64,000 nucleotides of DNA from Argentina anserina (Eukaryota; Streptophyta; Magnoliopsida; Rosales; Rosaceae): assembly GCF_933775445.1 (NCBI RefSeq), contig NC_065878.1, positions 12,287,395 to 12,351,394 on the forward strand, read 5' to 3'. The notes under the pieces are model-generated. The model searched no databases. It worked only from the letters and a program-made list of their open reading frames with translations, and was not told the origin of the DNA. Within the stretch, counting starts at the first letter, position 1. Every line of letters starts with the position of its first letter. The position numbers were made by a program, and so were the translations under genes. Below, in pieces: positions 1-12,174 of this stretch.

Positions 1-1449
1 AATCCCGCTGTTCACGATCATCCAAATCTCCCCAAGTTGGTCTGGTACTCGGGGTGATCGCAGTTGTTATTGCTTTAATTGTAGCTGGACTCTTCATGTT
101 CTCATGGTATCGACGTAGTAAACAGAAGATTGGGAACTCTTTTGACACGTTTGATGGTAGGCTTAGCACTGATCAGGCAAAGGAGTTTTACAAGAAAACC
201 GTGTCTCCTCTTATCAGTCTGGAGTATTCGAGTGGATGGGACCCGTTGGCTAAAGGTAATGGCGGGTACTCTCAAGAAGTTCTTGAGAGCTTTATGTTCA
301 ATTTGGAAGAAGTGCAGCGTGCGACTCAGAGCTTTTCGGAACTGAATCTGTTGTGCAAGAGCAATTTTTGTTCCATGTACAAAGGGATCCTACGAGATGG
401 ATCAGTTGTTGCTGTAAGCTGCATTGGCAAGACGAGTTGCAAGTCTGATGAAACTGAATTTTTGAAGGGACTGAAGATATTGACCTCCTTAAAACACGAA
501 AATCTTGTTAGGTTGAGAGGATTCTGCTGTTCAAAAGGAAGGGGAGAGTGGTTTCTTATCTATGACTTCGTACCAAATGAAAGTCTATTGCAGTATCTTG
601 ACATCAAAGTTGGTAGTGGGGAGGTTCTTGAATGGTCAACCAGAGTATCTATAATCAATGGCATTGCTAAAGGTTAGTTCATTTCCTCTAGTTCATAAAA
701 GCTATGTCACTTTGATGTTTTCTTTTCCTTGCTTGCTAAGGAAAACTCTTAGACAGTTAATGAGTTGGTACATGGTGTTCTATCATATATGTCAGAGTAA
801 TCACCGGAAAGTTTATACATAGTTTTTAGCATTCTGTAGTACCATTCAATTTGAGACATTGCTTTTGATTGATATTATTCACTTTTGAACTGGCTACCTG
901 TCCCTGAAGTATCATTTCTTTCTATTATTTGGTGTGTACTGAAAATAATTTGTGGTACCTTGTGGTGCAGGTATTGGGTATTTGCATGGAAATGTAGGCA
1001 ACAAACCAGCTCTAGTTCACCAAAGTATATCAGCTGAGAAGGTGCTTATTGACTCCCACTATAATCCTTTACTTTCAGATTCGGGTTTGCACAAACTCCT
1101 GGCAGATGATATCATCTACTCGATGCTCAAGCCCAGTGCTGCCATGGGATACTTAGCTCCTGAGTATATGACCACTGGTCGCTTTACTGGAAAGAGCGAT
1201 GTATATGCCTTTGGTATGATTGTATTTCAAATCCTCTCGGGGAAACGCAAAGTCACTCACGTTACTCGTCAAGGGGCTGAGGTAAGCAAGTTTGAAGATT
1301 TCATAGATGCGAACCTTGAGGGGAAGTTTTCAGAATCTGAGGCAACCAAACTCGGAAGATTTGCTCTTCATTGCACCCAGGAGTCTCCAAATCACAGGCC
1401 ATCTATAGAATATGTGGTCCAAGAACTAAATGAATTTATCTGGACTTGA
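1..1449 (+). CDS. LRR receptor-like pseudokinase, 3' part
   Basis: The gene enters from the left edge, so its signal peptide and extracellular leucine-rich repeats lie outside the window. Exon A (1-673) opens in frame with a membrane segment (about 36-110, V/I/L/A-rich, then a Trp-Tyr-Arg-Arg stop-transfer) and a juxtamembrane stretch with SPLISLEYSSGWDPL. Exon B (971-1449) follows a GT-AG intron (674-970) and ends at TGA. The kinase-like domain retains MGYLAPEY, KSDVYAFG and a C-terminal RPS, but it lacks catalytic residues. The glycine loop reads LCKSNFCSMYKG, the VAIK lysine is Ser (VAVS), HRD is HQS, and DFG is DSG. From memory this matches plant proteins of the At5g51560 type. I infer a plasma-membrane receptor that signals by scaffolding rather than phosphotransfer. 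The ligand is unknown. Confidence 0.88.
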
Positions 1450-2336
1450 TGAAGCTTTTCAGCTTTAGATGAAGCAATTAACTGCTGACTGATGCTGAAG
1501 TTTTGTTCTTCCAACTGTGTGTCCTTTTCATGAAGACCCAAGTTGTCATAAAAATGGTATGTATGTACGAACTAGCTATTGTAATTTATGGAAGGATTCA
1601 TATATTTTTTGATTGTTAGTTCTTGTTGAACTTAAGCCATTAGAGACTTGAATTAGCAAAACTAATTGTTTGTAGCCTTAAGAATAACTGGTATGCCATT
1701 CAGTAGCTTGGTATTGCTTGTAAACTAACAAATGAATGTAAAATTGTAAGTGAAAGCTAGGAAGTTAACTTCTTGGGTTTGCAAGTTACCTTAGATCTTG
1801 ATCGATAAACTGCCATATTTCTGGAATCTGTGTCAATCAAGGGAAAGCAGTCATCCCTCTGCAGAAAAATTAATCAAGCCATGTTGCAATCCAATATGTG
1901 AAAGGTCAATGTTCTAAGATAGCTGTACAGAAACGGACAAGCTCATTCTAGGACAGAAATAATTCTCAGCTTTTAAATGCGTGCATGTAAATTTTAGGTT
2001 CAAACAAAACAGAATTCTGGCTTCACTGGTTATGCCAAGCATGCCTGTGAATGCATCTTGTCGTTTTTTACTTGCATGTATGTGCTATGTTATTTTTATG
2101 ATATTTTTATCTGCACAGAGAGAAAGAAAGGGTTGGTAAAGATTAAAGACCAAGAAAACGAAGCAGACGTACAGAAGATTACAGAAAATAGCACAGCCTG
2201 CAGTGTAGAATTGAACAGTAAAATTTTCAGGCTTCTCCTGCCCTATAAACCTTATCATATTCTCTGTTTATCCAAAGCATTATGCATGGAGCGTTTTAGG
2301 GATTCAAAGATTATAAGGTTAAAGGAATTGCTAGGG
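1450..2336. other. 3' flank, no gene recognised
   Basis: This stretch holds the 3' UTR of the receptor gene and AT-rich spacer. An open frame at 2058-2339 has no recognisable domain and abuts the LTR boundary, so I do not call it a gene. Confidence 0.5.
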
Positions 2337-2611
2337 TAGGGTGAGAGCCCTGAATTTTTTTTTTAATCTTTCTGGCTGTTGTCACACTAACCGATATTTT
2401 TCAGAAATGCCAAATTTTTAGTCTATCATTTTTGTGTTAGACTACGCGTTGTCACAAGCGTGGAAGTGTTTGCGGAATATTTTTCCGGCGTTCGGTTGAT
2501 TTTCTACGCATTTACAAAGTTAACGGTTTTAAAATGTATTTTCAGAAATACCTATTTTCTATTTTAAATCTTGACCGTCTATTTAAGCGAATTAATCTAG
2601 ACCGTCAGATC

Positions 2612-2624
2612 ACCTTATAAATAC
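2612..2624 (+). promoter_or_regulatory. TATA-like box of the outer LTR
   Basis: CCTTATAAATACC lies about 35 bases before the CT tract, as expected for a U3/R promoter in an LTR. I infer function from position only. Confidence 0.45.
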
Positions 2625-2645
2625 CCAACTACAATACACACCGAC

Positions 2646-2745
<100 letters not shown>

Positions 2746-4385
2746 CGTCTTCCTCCTTCTCTCTCCCCGACACAGTCTCCCTCTCTCTATCTACCCAGAT
2801 CCCAATAGCTTCGCTTCCGCTTAGTGCCACTGTCCGGCCAACCCAGACGACAAGACCACCACCTTGTCCTTGCATGTAAGGTTTGAGAGAGTTCCCGACG
2901 AGTAGTCGACGCCGGCGGATTTCCTCCGGCTGCCCAAATGCCCTCTTCCTAGTAACTTCCTCCATTTCCTTCGATTCCGAATCGTTTTGCATTCCAAAAT
3001 TTGACAAAACCAATCGTAAATTCTTTTCTCTATCTCTGTTTTGCTCCGCCGTGAGCCTCCATCTGCGGTGCACTGGTTCTTGGCTTTGGACGCCTCTAGT
3101 TAGCTTTTCTTGGGCTTAGCAGCATCAGAGCAACCTCTGAAACTTGGAGGAGACCTCGACTGGGCTGCAACAGCGCGGGTTTGCAGCACCGGAGCACCCC
3201 GACAACTGCCTCCGCCGTCACCCTTCGTTGAGGTATAAAACATCCTCATTTCCCTCAGTTTTTGGTATGGTTGTGATCAAATTGTTGTTGTCTCGATGCT
3301 TTCTATATACTTAAAAAATCAGCCTGTTAAAAATCGGCCCGGCCTGAGTTCTTTTTTAGCCCGACACAGCCCGAGCACAATAAATTCATAGGCCAGCGCA
3401 TTAAACACATAATTTTATATTATTTATATAAATATTTAAATAATTTTCGTTGTTAGACTTGATTATTAGACATTTTAAATTAAAATATATTTATTATTTC
3501 ATTATTTAACTACAATATTTCACAACTATTATTAAAGTAGTGAAGAAAACGTCATTATTTTAACATACGTAATGTTTTATAAATAAAATTATGATATATA
3601 TAGTAATACATTATTTATTTTACTATTTAAAATAGTTATTGTGAGTCCCAAGAATTTTACCGTACTAATTTTGGAGATTACAACAAAGTTAGTAATTGTT
3701 GGTAAAATTCTAAAGAAATATGTCATTTCTTATTACGACGATTTCTTACTTTCGTCAATTCTTCAATTTCTAGCGACTTCTCCACCTCCAATGTTCATCA
3801 TCTCCCAAATTCGATGGACTGTGATTCTTCATAGTTTCTGGTAAGAAATCACACTTCCCTTATCAGAAATCTATATTCTTGCTAGCTCAGTTCTTATTCT
3901 TACTGACCTTAGTTATCCATGTTCTTGTTTCCCCTGCATGTGTTCATCGGCGTCATTGTGATCGATTTTCTGTCCAGTAGCTTGCAAAGCTTATTCAAGG
4001 TCATAGTCTTATCACAAGGGAAATTGGAAAGGAGCTCAGTTGAAGAACACAAACTAAAGTATCTAGTGGAAATCTCGACATGCAACTGTACAACATTTTT
4101 CTCACAAAGTCAGGAATATGCAGGTAAGCTTTACTGCTACGAATTCGATGGCTTATGTTTCTGGAATTTGAAACTCGACTGAGATGACTATGTTTTGATT
4201 CAGAGGAAAGGAGAAAGAAACCACGTGTGTTTCTGAGGCAAAAATTGGGAGCAGAATCGAAGCTACTGTGTTTTCTCATCTTTTGGGTGTAGTGATCAAT
4301 TTTCGAATTGATACAGAAGCTTTTTAAATCGGTAAGCTTCTAAGCTTTTCATTGCTTTATCGTGGAACTGGACTCAAGTTCGAAT

Positions 4386-4889
4386 TGTTAGATCAATTTT
4401 GGACATATCACATATTATATGATTATCATGTTTAATGTCATAATCTATTTCTACATGGAAACAAATGTAGTATCAAATCTAGTTCCTAATGATTTCGTGT
4501 ATTATATCATTATGGTAAGGAATCCTAATTTAAGTCTAGAAGCAAGACTACAAATCAGTATTGAATCAGGAATCTAAATAAGATGACTTAACTTACAAAA
4601 TGTCTTTAATGGAAGGACTCTTAAAGGTTAAAGATTCTCTATATATAGATGGTAAACGTCCCTGTTATCACTACGATTTATTTGCGTAAGTTTCTGTCCA
4701 TTGAGAAAGCAGAGAGTAGTGACTAACATAAGACTTTGCCTAACACCTTGTGACTTCGGATTAAGGCACAATGGATCACGGTATTGTTGTTCATGATGAT
4801 GGTAAGTTAATCTCATTCACTAAAGTAACGATTAGTTGTTATGCATATGATCTTTGGTTTTGTACTCATATCATGTAATTTAATTTACA
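4386..4889 (+). repeat. Copia 5' LTR
   Basis: This is a direct repeat of 6727-7231, beginning TGTTAGATCAATTTT and ending TTTAATTTACA. It is immediately followed by the tRNA-Met primer-binding site. Confidence 0.92.
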
Positions 4890-5290
4890 TTTGGTATCAG
4901 AGCGATTATGAGCACAAAAATTTTCAGTTTTGCATAGCTAAAATCGTTTTTAGATTTTAACAAAACAAAAAAAATTTGCTTTACGGGTCGAACCGGTTGC
5001 AAACATGCGGATCCGGTCTCAACCCAATCCGAACTTAAGAACAACAACCCAGAAAATTTTTAGCCGTTGTGTTTTTCACAACGTTGAGCTTCTGGATATG
5101 GGAAGACGACTAAATCGGAAGCGATTGAGACCTTTACGTCTCTTACTGGATTCATAACCCAAAGGGAATTGCTGCTGATTCAAAAATTTGTTCTATGCTT
5201 CCGCTCAAAAACTGCAGCAAATTTGGGGAAAAAGCAAAACAAGTTTTTTCTTAAAGGTTTTCCGATTTCAATTTAAGCAGATTATATGAA

Positions 5291-5291
5291 G

Positions 5292-5357
<66 letters not shown>
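5291..5357 (+). repeat. (TA)n(GT)n microsatellite
   Basis: A TA run is followed by about 25 GT dinucleotides inside the Copia 5' leader. It creates a spurious His-Thr/Ile-Tyr frame on the minus strand. Confidence 0.95.
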
Positions 5358-5361
<4 letters not shown>

Positions 5362-5418
5362 AATATACATAAGAACCCTAGAGCACACCCAACGTGCATA
5401 TAAGAGTAGCTTAGAGAC

Positions 5419-6726
5419 TTGGATTGTTTTCAAGAAGATAGACCTGAAACCCCAGCAGAAGATGATAAAACCACAGTCAAAACTAACTATAAGAAGTGGA
5501 TGCATTCAAACATGATAGCTAAGAATGTTATTAGGCAGTCTATGTCTAAAAGCATTAGAGGATGTGTGGCGGAGCCAGAATTTGCTACTGATTTTCTGGA
5601 GGCCGTGTCAGCTAAGTTCAAGGAGAATGAGAAAGCTGAGTTAGCTAGGCTAAACAAGGAATATCATAGCCTGTAATACTCAGGAACTAGAGGAGTCAGG
5701 GAGCATTTATTAAAGTTGATTAATATCAACAATAGGCTTAAAGAGATGATGGTGGGAGTACAAGACACCTTGCTGGTGCATCATGCACTACTTCCAAGCA
5801 GTTTTGACAATCTCAGGACTAGCTATAATGCTCAAAAGAAAAACTGGACTCTAGATGAACTAATAGCCATATGTTCTGATGAGGAGGAGAGGATTAAGAA
5901 GCAAACCCCAACTATTTACCTGCTTGAAAAGCCTAAGAAAATGAAGTCACATCCATAGAACAAGCTTAAACCTAACAAGATCATCTCTAAGACATCAGCA
6001 ACCATATGGCCAAAGGATAACAAACCATTCAGATTCAAGTGCTACTTTTGTAAGAAAGTATGTCACATGAAAAAGGATTGTACTGGCTATAAGGCTTGGC
6101 TAGCTAAAAAGGGTAAGATTATTTCTAATAAAGTTTTTTCTTTAGAAGTTAATCTTGTTAATATCAATCCACAATCTTGCTGGATTGATTCCGGGTCACC
6201 TATTCACATAACTAATTCCTTACAGGGGTTCATAAAGACAAGGACTCCAAGAAGTGAGGATGTTAGCTTGCATGTTGGAAATGGGATGAAGGTGGCAGTA
6301 AAAGCTGCATGATGTCTTAGGCTTGATTTATGAACTGGAAAATTTCTAGTTTTGAATAACGTTTATTATGTACCTTCCATGAGAAGGAATTTAGTTTCAG
6401 TTTCTCAATTGGTTAAAGCTGGATGTAGTTTTTTGATTGAAAATAAAGGAATTCTTATTTTTCAAAATAAAGAGCAAATTGGTTATGGTGTGATATTGGA
6501 TGATCATATAAAGTTAAATTGTTCAATATCTTAACAAGATATTTCTTTTGTTGAAACAGATAACACTAAAAGTACTAGCACCTTAACTGGTGTTAAGAGA
6601 ACCAGGAACAATGAAAAATCTGCATATTTATGGCATAGAAGATTAGGCCATGTATCCAAAGAGAGACTGAAACTATTAGTAAGGAACACCATTTTAAACG
6701 AGCACATGCACTTAAAGGTGGGAGAT
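5419..6726 (+). pseudogene. Copia gag-protease remnant
   Basis: Broken frames on the plus strand encode Copia parts in the normal order. 5419-5676 and 5716-5958 are gag, with an in-frame stop between them. A CX2CX4HX4C zinc knuckle (CFYCKKVCHMKKDC) lies at about 6040-6081. An aspartic-protease-like CWIDSGSPIHIT follows at about 6178-6215. The gag-pre-integrase motif LWHRRLGHVSKERL lies near 6629-6670. The reading then meets the purine tract and LTR with no integrase core or reverse transcriptase. Stops between blocks show the protein is no longer made whole. Confidence 0.85.
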
Positions 6727-7231
6727 TGTTAGATCAATTTTGAACATATCACATATTATATGATTATCATGTTTAATGTCATAATGTATTTCTACATGGA
6801 AACAAAGATAGTATCAAATCTAGTTCCTAATGATTTAGTGTATTATATCATTATGGTAAGGAATCCTAATTTAAGTCTAGAAGTAAGACTACAAATCAAT
6901 ATTGAATCAGGAATCTAAATAAGATGACTTAACTTACAAGATGTCTTTAATGGAATGACTCTTAAGGGTTAAAAGATTCTGTATATATAGATGGTAAACG
7001 TCCCTGTTATCACTACGATTTATTTGCGTAAGTTTCTGTCCATTGAGAAAGCAGAGAGTAGTGACTAACAGAAGACTTTGCCTAACACCTTGTGACTTTG
7101 GATTAAGGCACAATGGATCACGGTGTTGTTGTTCATGATGATGGTAAGTTAATCTAATTCACTAAAGTAACGATTAGTTGTTATGCATATGATCGTTGGT
7201 TTTGTACTCATATCATGTAATTTAATTTACA
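6727..7231 (+). repeat. Copia 3' LTR
   Basis: This is a direct repeat of 4386-4889, preceded by a polypurine tract and followed by the near-duplicate target CTAAT. Confidence 0.92.
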
Positions 7232-10000
7232 CTAATTTGCTAGCATTGGTCTCGATTTAGGAGAAGACTGAAGAAGAATTAGAAGGCTTGAACATCGATT
7301 ACAGAGAACCTACTGCAATCATCCATTTTACCTTCACAAATGTGTAGAAGGTAATTGATTTGATATCACGGCTTCAATATCCTCATTTCGACCTTTGGAG
7401 TACAAAGTTGAGTTTGTGTGTTTTCTCAATTTAATATAAGGAGTCAAGGAAGGCAGCAGGGTACCTTAGGCAGTGAGATTGAAGAACAGAGGAGATATTG
7501 GAAGCTACCAACGTCAACTTCAATTTTCTGGAAATTTTAGAAAGGTAATTCCCCAATCCCTTTTGATTTCCAGTTTAAAGTTGAATCATATAGGTAGCAA
7601 TACCTAAGTATGAGGTTAGAACGTAATGCATGGATTTTCTTTTATAGCTTGGAGATGAGCAATGGAAGGAAGGAAAATTCTAACATCGATATTCAACTTT
7701 CCGGCAAAGATTTTTCAGCTACAGCTAAGGATCATTGAGGTAGACTTCCCGTCCTTCTCCACTTGCGTAACAGTTGAGTTTCTAAATTGGAAAATATATA
7801 TTGGGTGTCCTTAGTAACGTTTAGAGTATCATTTTATAATCGATGTTTGACCATTACTTTGGTCAAACCGGGAATAAGGAGTCAAACCTCCTATTTCGTC
7901 TGTGTATTGACACTTAATTATTTCATATTTACAGTCGTTCGATGATTAATTATTCGAGAGTTGAAACTTGGAGAAGACACGAATAAAGCAGAAGCAAGAA
8001 GGTGGATTGGACGTTGGCTGCGCATTATTTCCAGGTAGGGTGAGCTAACCCCATTTGTGTATTTCATGCCTATTAAATTCATTGTCTATTCCTCGGTGAT
8101 GTTTATGGTTGAAAATTGCATATATGAGTTAGAAATGCTAAAACCCGAGGATAGGCAGATACTTCGTGAGTGAGTAGACCTGAGAGTGGATGGGGCCCGA
8201 TATTCCGGTAACCCCTCGGTGTCGATAACTGTAAACCTCCAGAGGGGCAATACCCTGTTTATTATTGGATCCATACCTTACAGTATTATTGAGGGCATTC
8301 CATTAAATGGACACTCTAACTCATTTGTTGTTTCAATAAAGTCAGTCGGCCTCGACTTAAGAGGTGACTATTTCGCCTCCTAGTTGTTAGGATCGGTCAC
8401 CACTGACTTGATATTATTGATGGTCATCATGCATGTTTTGCATTGTTTTTCCTTGATTAATAAACTTAGTTTGTTTCTCATTAAATGATTTAAAGAACAT
8501 GTTCATATCTAAATGTTTTAAGTTTTTATAAAACTTAGCCAACCTTACTTTTAAACCACATTGGTGGGCTGACCCCTACTGGGTGAGCGAGGATGAAGCT
8601 CACCCCTATATATTCATTATAGGTTTCTAGACTTATTTCGGGGCTTAAGATATGAGAAGTTAAGAGTACATTTCATTTGAATCTATTATGTTTAGACCAG
8701 TTCTTTGTATATTATTTCTTATCGATGTTTGTACATTGAACCTCTTATTCCGAGGTTGTGATTTCATTTCTGTCACCATTCTTGTTTATCTTGGGTTGCA
8801 TGTATTACTTTTAGTTATGGGCTGGTGACACCCATTTCTACTTATGTTTTTGAAACCTTGTTACAGCTCGCGTACATCTTAGTAAATATTTTTTTGTGTT
8901 AGAAATGTAAAGGTTCATTTCATTGTAAACTTGTTAGCTTGTTTCCTTTCGCGAAAAATTTAAGCAGATTTTCAGTTATCGAGTGTTAAAGTCGAACTAC
9001 GTTCGTTTTGTTCGCTTGTTAACTTTCTATTTTAAAATTTTCAATATGTCCATTTTCCCTTCCGAGATGTGACAGTTATATAAAACAAACATTCTAATTA
9101 CATAATATTTTTTTATTTTAATTATGTCTTATAATGCTAATGGGTCTGGCCGACCCGCTTCTTGGACCGGCACGGGCCCGAGCCCAGCCAAACATAGCTT
9201 GGGCCGTGGTTCGGGTCGGGCTTAATGCTTAAGTAAATGGGTCGACCCAAGCCCGAGCCCGGCATGATAAATAAATGAGACAGCCCGAGCACGACACGAG
9301 CACGGTTTTAGCCCGCTTAAAATAGGCTTAGGCGGGGCAGTACGGCTCATTTGCCACCTCTACCCTAAACCTTACGAGACTTGTTATATTCTCGGATTGA
9401 CTTTCGTTACATGTTTTTACACTAACAATATATATATATCTACTGTTCTATATATATATGGTTTTCAAACCTAACTACGGTTAGGTTGTCTCACCCGCAT
9501 CGGATTAGCGAGGATGAGTGCTCACCCCTACTTTTCATGTACCTGGCAACCGGTTCGCGATGACTTGGATAGGTGCTAGTGGCATTGCATCGCTCGTGGT
9601 TCACTTTCTATACTGAGGAGCCAGTTTTCGGTGTGACTTCGTATTTACCCGATCTTCGTTCATACTTCAACAATCGCACGACGCGTACTCTATTACATTG
9701 CATTTCAGTCGTGCAGTTGTTCCCTTTTGGCCCATATTTATTGAGATGATGTGTGATTTTTTTGTCATACTTGAACTTTCATTTTAATTGATACATTTCG
9801 ATTATTCGTATTTATTCAGTAAATTGAGCTTCATTTACTTTTATCATGAATTTACTATTATTTACCTATCCTCATAGTTTTATAGTCGTAAGTTGGAGTT
9901 GTCAATGCGTATGATCCCGTATCGATTGATACTAACTTAGGACTACGGCGATTACTGCTGCATTTCGGGACTGGAAATAGTCTCGGGGTGTGACATAGGG

Positions 10001-10838
10001 TGCATAAAGATTTGAGTTGGAAAAACTATAGAAAAATAAACAAATTTGTGTAGTACTGATAATCAGTTCATAATATCTTCAAACGTAATTTGGAATTAGG
10101 TTCAAGGATGGATAATAAGGCAACTAAGTTTAGGTTTATTTGCGAGATTTGCCTCATTGTTCTTCATCCTTGACTTAAGATTCAAGAGCAGTATAGTACA
10201 ATTGATCTAGTACAAATTGAATTGACTACTCGACAAATTTTCTATTCAAATGTGTTGCGTAGTCGTATCAACTTACGGTTTAAAGTCAAGAAACGTCTAA
10301 TTGGATACGAGAAAATGTTTCTTTCTTATTACACTTGAAGTATATATTGAAGGATCAAATGTTTGACATTACCTAATTCTAATAATTTCCATGTGTTTTT
10401 TTTATTGAGTTAGGGTACTCAAAAAGGCTTCTTAGACCTAATATAACTTCTCGGCGCGTGTGAAATGCTCTTATTATATATGCATTACATGATATATAGT
10501 TTCCGACTCTTTGACAACTTCGTGAATTAAACTTGGGTTACTAGCTCTTAGTTAGACGAGCTACTTCTTTTGGACTTCAAGCTAGAGATGATTAAAGAAA
10601 CATTACATGCAACTATGACTTCATAAATTCATATCAAACCAAAAAAAATGTGTATGCTTTCCTATGGCCGACGCAGAATATTTAATTTTGTGTGCATGCA
10701 TGGCCGGGAGCAAGAGAAATTGAACAACCACAAGATAAAATTTTGATAAATGAGAACAAATTTGGTCTAGAATTTCAGTATACATTTCAGACTCAGCCTT
10801 AGTGCGCTAGAGCCAAACTCAAGCAGATATGTAGAGTT
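10001..10838. other. Spacer, no gene recognised
   Basis: AT-rich sequence after the TAGGG target duplication. I see no long open frame, RNA gene or clear repeat. Confidence 0.5.
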
Positions 10839-11190
10839 CGGGCGGAACTGCCTTCATAGATGAAGGGGTCCGACCCCCTTACATTTTTAAATCTTTCCAT
10901 AATCACTTGATATATCTCTTAAATAGCTGAAATTTTGTGCTAATTAAACATTCGCCCCTCCCCGTCCCCCTTCCCCCCCCCCCCCCAGACTAGCTTAATG
11001 TGTGCTAATTGCACCCAATTTGAAGATAACAATACTTAAATTTGGAATATTTGGCAATTAATTATCCTCAATATCTTATTTATTTTAGTTGTATATTTTA
11101 TGAGATACGCAAGACTTGTTAAAATCATTATCCTCTATACTTCATTTATATCTCGACCCCCGCAATGTTTAAATTCTAATTCTGCCACTG
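10839..11190. mobile_element. MITE-like repeat with CAGTGGCGGA-type ends (copy C)
   Basis: The left end reads GGGCGGAACTG and the right end ATTCTGCCACTG, so the inverted termini resemble CAGTGGCGGAA. Two other elements in the window (20828-21157, 26181-26637) have the same kind of terminus. A C homopolymer lies at about 10974-10986. The left boundary is approximate. Confidence 0.4.
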
Positions 11191-11194
11191 ATGA

Positions 11195-12169
11195 AGACTC
11201 AAGCACAATCTAACCAAGTAGTTCGATTCAAAATTATAGATTATCCTTGATTGGCATTGACATGGTCAATATTATTATCTAAACTCTAAAGCACATTTCT
11301 GAACTAGAATTAGATGCCCTTAATTAGATATATGCTATTTATGCTCAGGTGAGTCCATGAAACCAAATAGAAAAATGGGATTTGGTCCTTTTAGGGTTGT
11401 TGTCACGTCCTTCTTGTTCCAGGCACGAGCTAAGTGACGGCAACAGCTTATTATCTAAAATGCCAAAATTTAATTGATTCATATAATCATATTATTGTTG
11501 TCACGTCCCAGTCTCTGTCTCTACATCACCAGTAGTTCTCTTTATCGGATATTTATTCAAGACATTTCACCACTTGTCTATCGATCGTTTACTTCTGCAG
11601 AAGAAGATGAAGTTGAGAGATCAATAAACAGAACCCATCCTCTTAGGCTTAACGTACATTCAACTGTTGTTATACGTACGTACCTAGAAACTAGGCATTG
11701 TGAACCGTACACTGGTTTGAATTGGTGGCATATCTATGTCAATCAACTTGAGTTTTAAATCAATAACGTAAACGATATATCTTCTCAGTTACATCACTAA
11801 TTTGTAGGATCGATCATATTATTAAGTATCAATGTTACTCTCTCTTTGACACTATTCCATTATGACAAAATAGATGAGCGGATCATCATCTAGCACTGCA
11901 AGTTCCCTAGTTAATATTAAGAGAAAATTAGTCATGCCGTGATTATACTAATTAATTATCTCTAGTCGATGTATGCTGCTGCTTTATTTTACTCGAGTAT
12001 ATACCAAGAACTAAGTATATATACTGTCTCCTTTGATTCTTCTACATGTATAACTAGAAACTACGCACTGATGTATTATCATTATTATCATTGCATGCTA
12101 AAATACTAACATTGAAAGTTGCTCAATTGTCAAAAAAAAAACTACCAAATTATTGAGTATAACGAGGGT
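11195..12169. other. Spacer, no gene recognised
   Basis: AT-rich. The open frame at 11474-11758 has no recognisable domain, start context or splice structure, so I leave it out. Confidence 0.45.
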
Positions 12170-12174
12170 CGTTT

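Larger units (their letters stand above)
4386..7231 (+). mobile_element. Internally deleted Ty1/Copia retrotransposon
   Basis: The 5' LTR is 4386-4889 and the 3' LTR 6727-7231 (TGTTAG...TTTACA, about 17 differences by eye). Flanking pentamers CGAAT (4381-4385) and CTAAT (7232-7236) match 4 of 5. A primer-binding site complementary to initiator tRNA-Met (TGGTATCAGAGC) starts at 4892, and a purine tract (AAAGGTGGGAGA) precedes the 3' LTR. The interior is only 1.84 kb: gag, a zinc knuckle, a protease-like motif and the gag-pre-integrase motif, then directly the purine tract. Integrase, reverse transcriptase and RNase H are missing, so it is non-autonomous. Confidence 0.9.
3640..9074 (+). mobile_element. 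Inner solo LTR (about 2.6 kb) carrying a Copia insertion
   Basis: It starts TGTGAGTCCCAAG and ends CCGAGATGTGACA. The 5-bp duplication GTTAT is exact at 3635-3639 and 9075-9079. After subtracting the Copia element at 4386-7231 and its duplicated target, the LTR is about 2.58 kb, in the range of Tekay/Del-like Gypsy elements. Several short blocks end in AG|GTAA/GTAG donor-like sites (for example near 4125, 4332, 7545 and 8033), like a chain of non-coding exons. No gag or pol is present on either side, so this is a solo LTR left by recombination. Open frames inside it (for example 3919-4182 and 8186-8383) look meaningless. Confidence 0.75.
3310..9362. mobile_element. hAT-like GC-rich element split by an LTR insertion
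   Basis: Two arms rich in GGCCCG/GCCCGAGC motifs, typical of a group of plant hAT elements, lie at about 3310-3639 and 9080-9362. The right end finishes in TTTGCCACCTCTA, the reverse complement of the usual TAGAGGTGGCAAA terminus. The left arm has no matching terminus or readable 8-bp duplication, so that end is probably truncated. The arms are separated by the solo LTR at 3640-9074. No transposase is seen. The left boundary is approximate. Confidence 0.5.

Noticed and set aside
5251..5505. Minus-strand open frame with His-Thr run
   Set aside because: It is a translation of the (TA)(GT) microsatellite inside a Copia leader.
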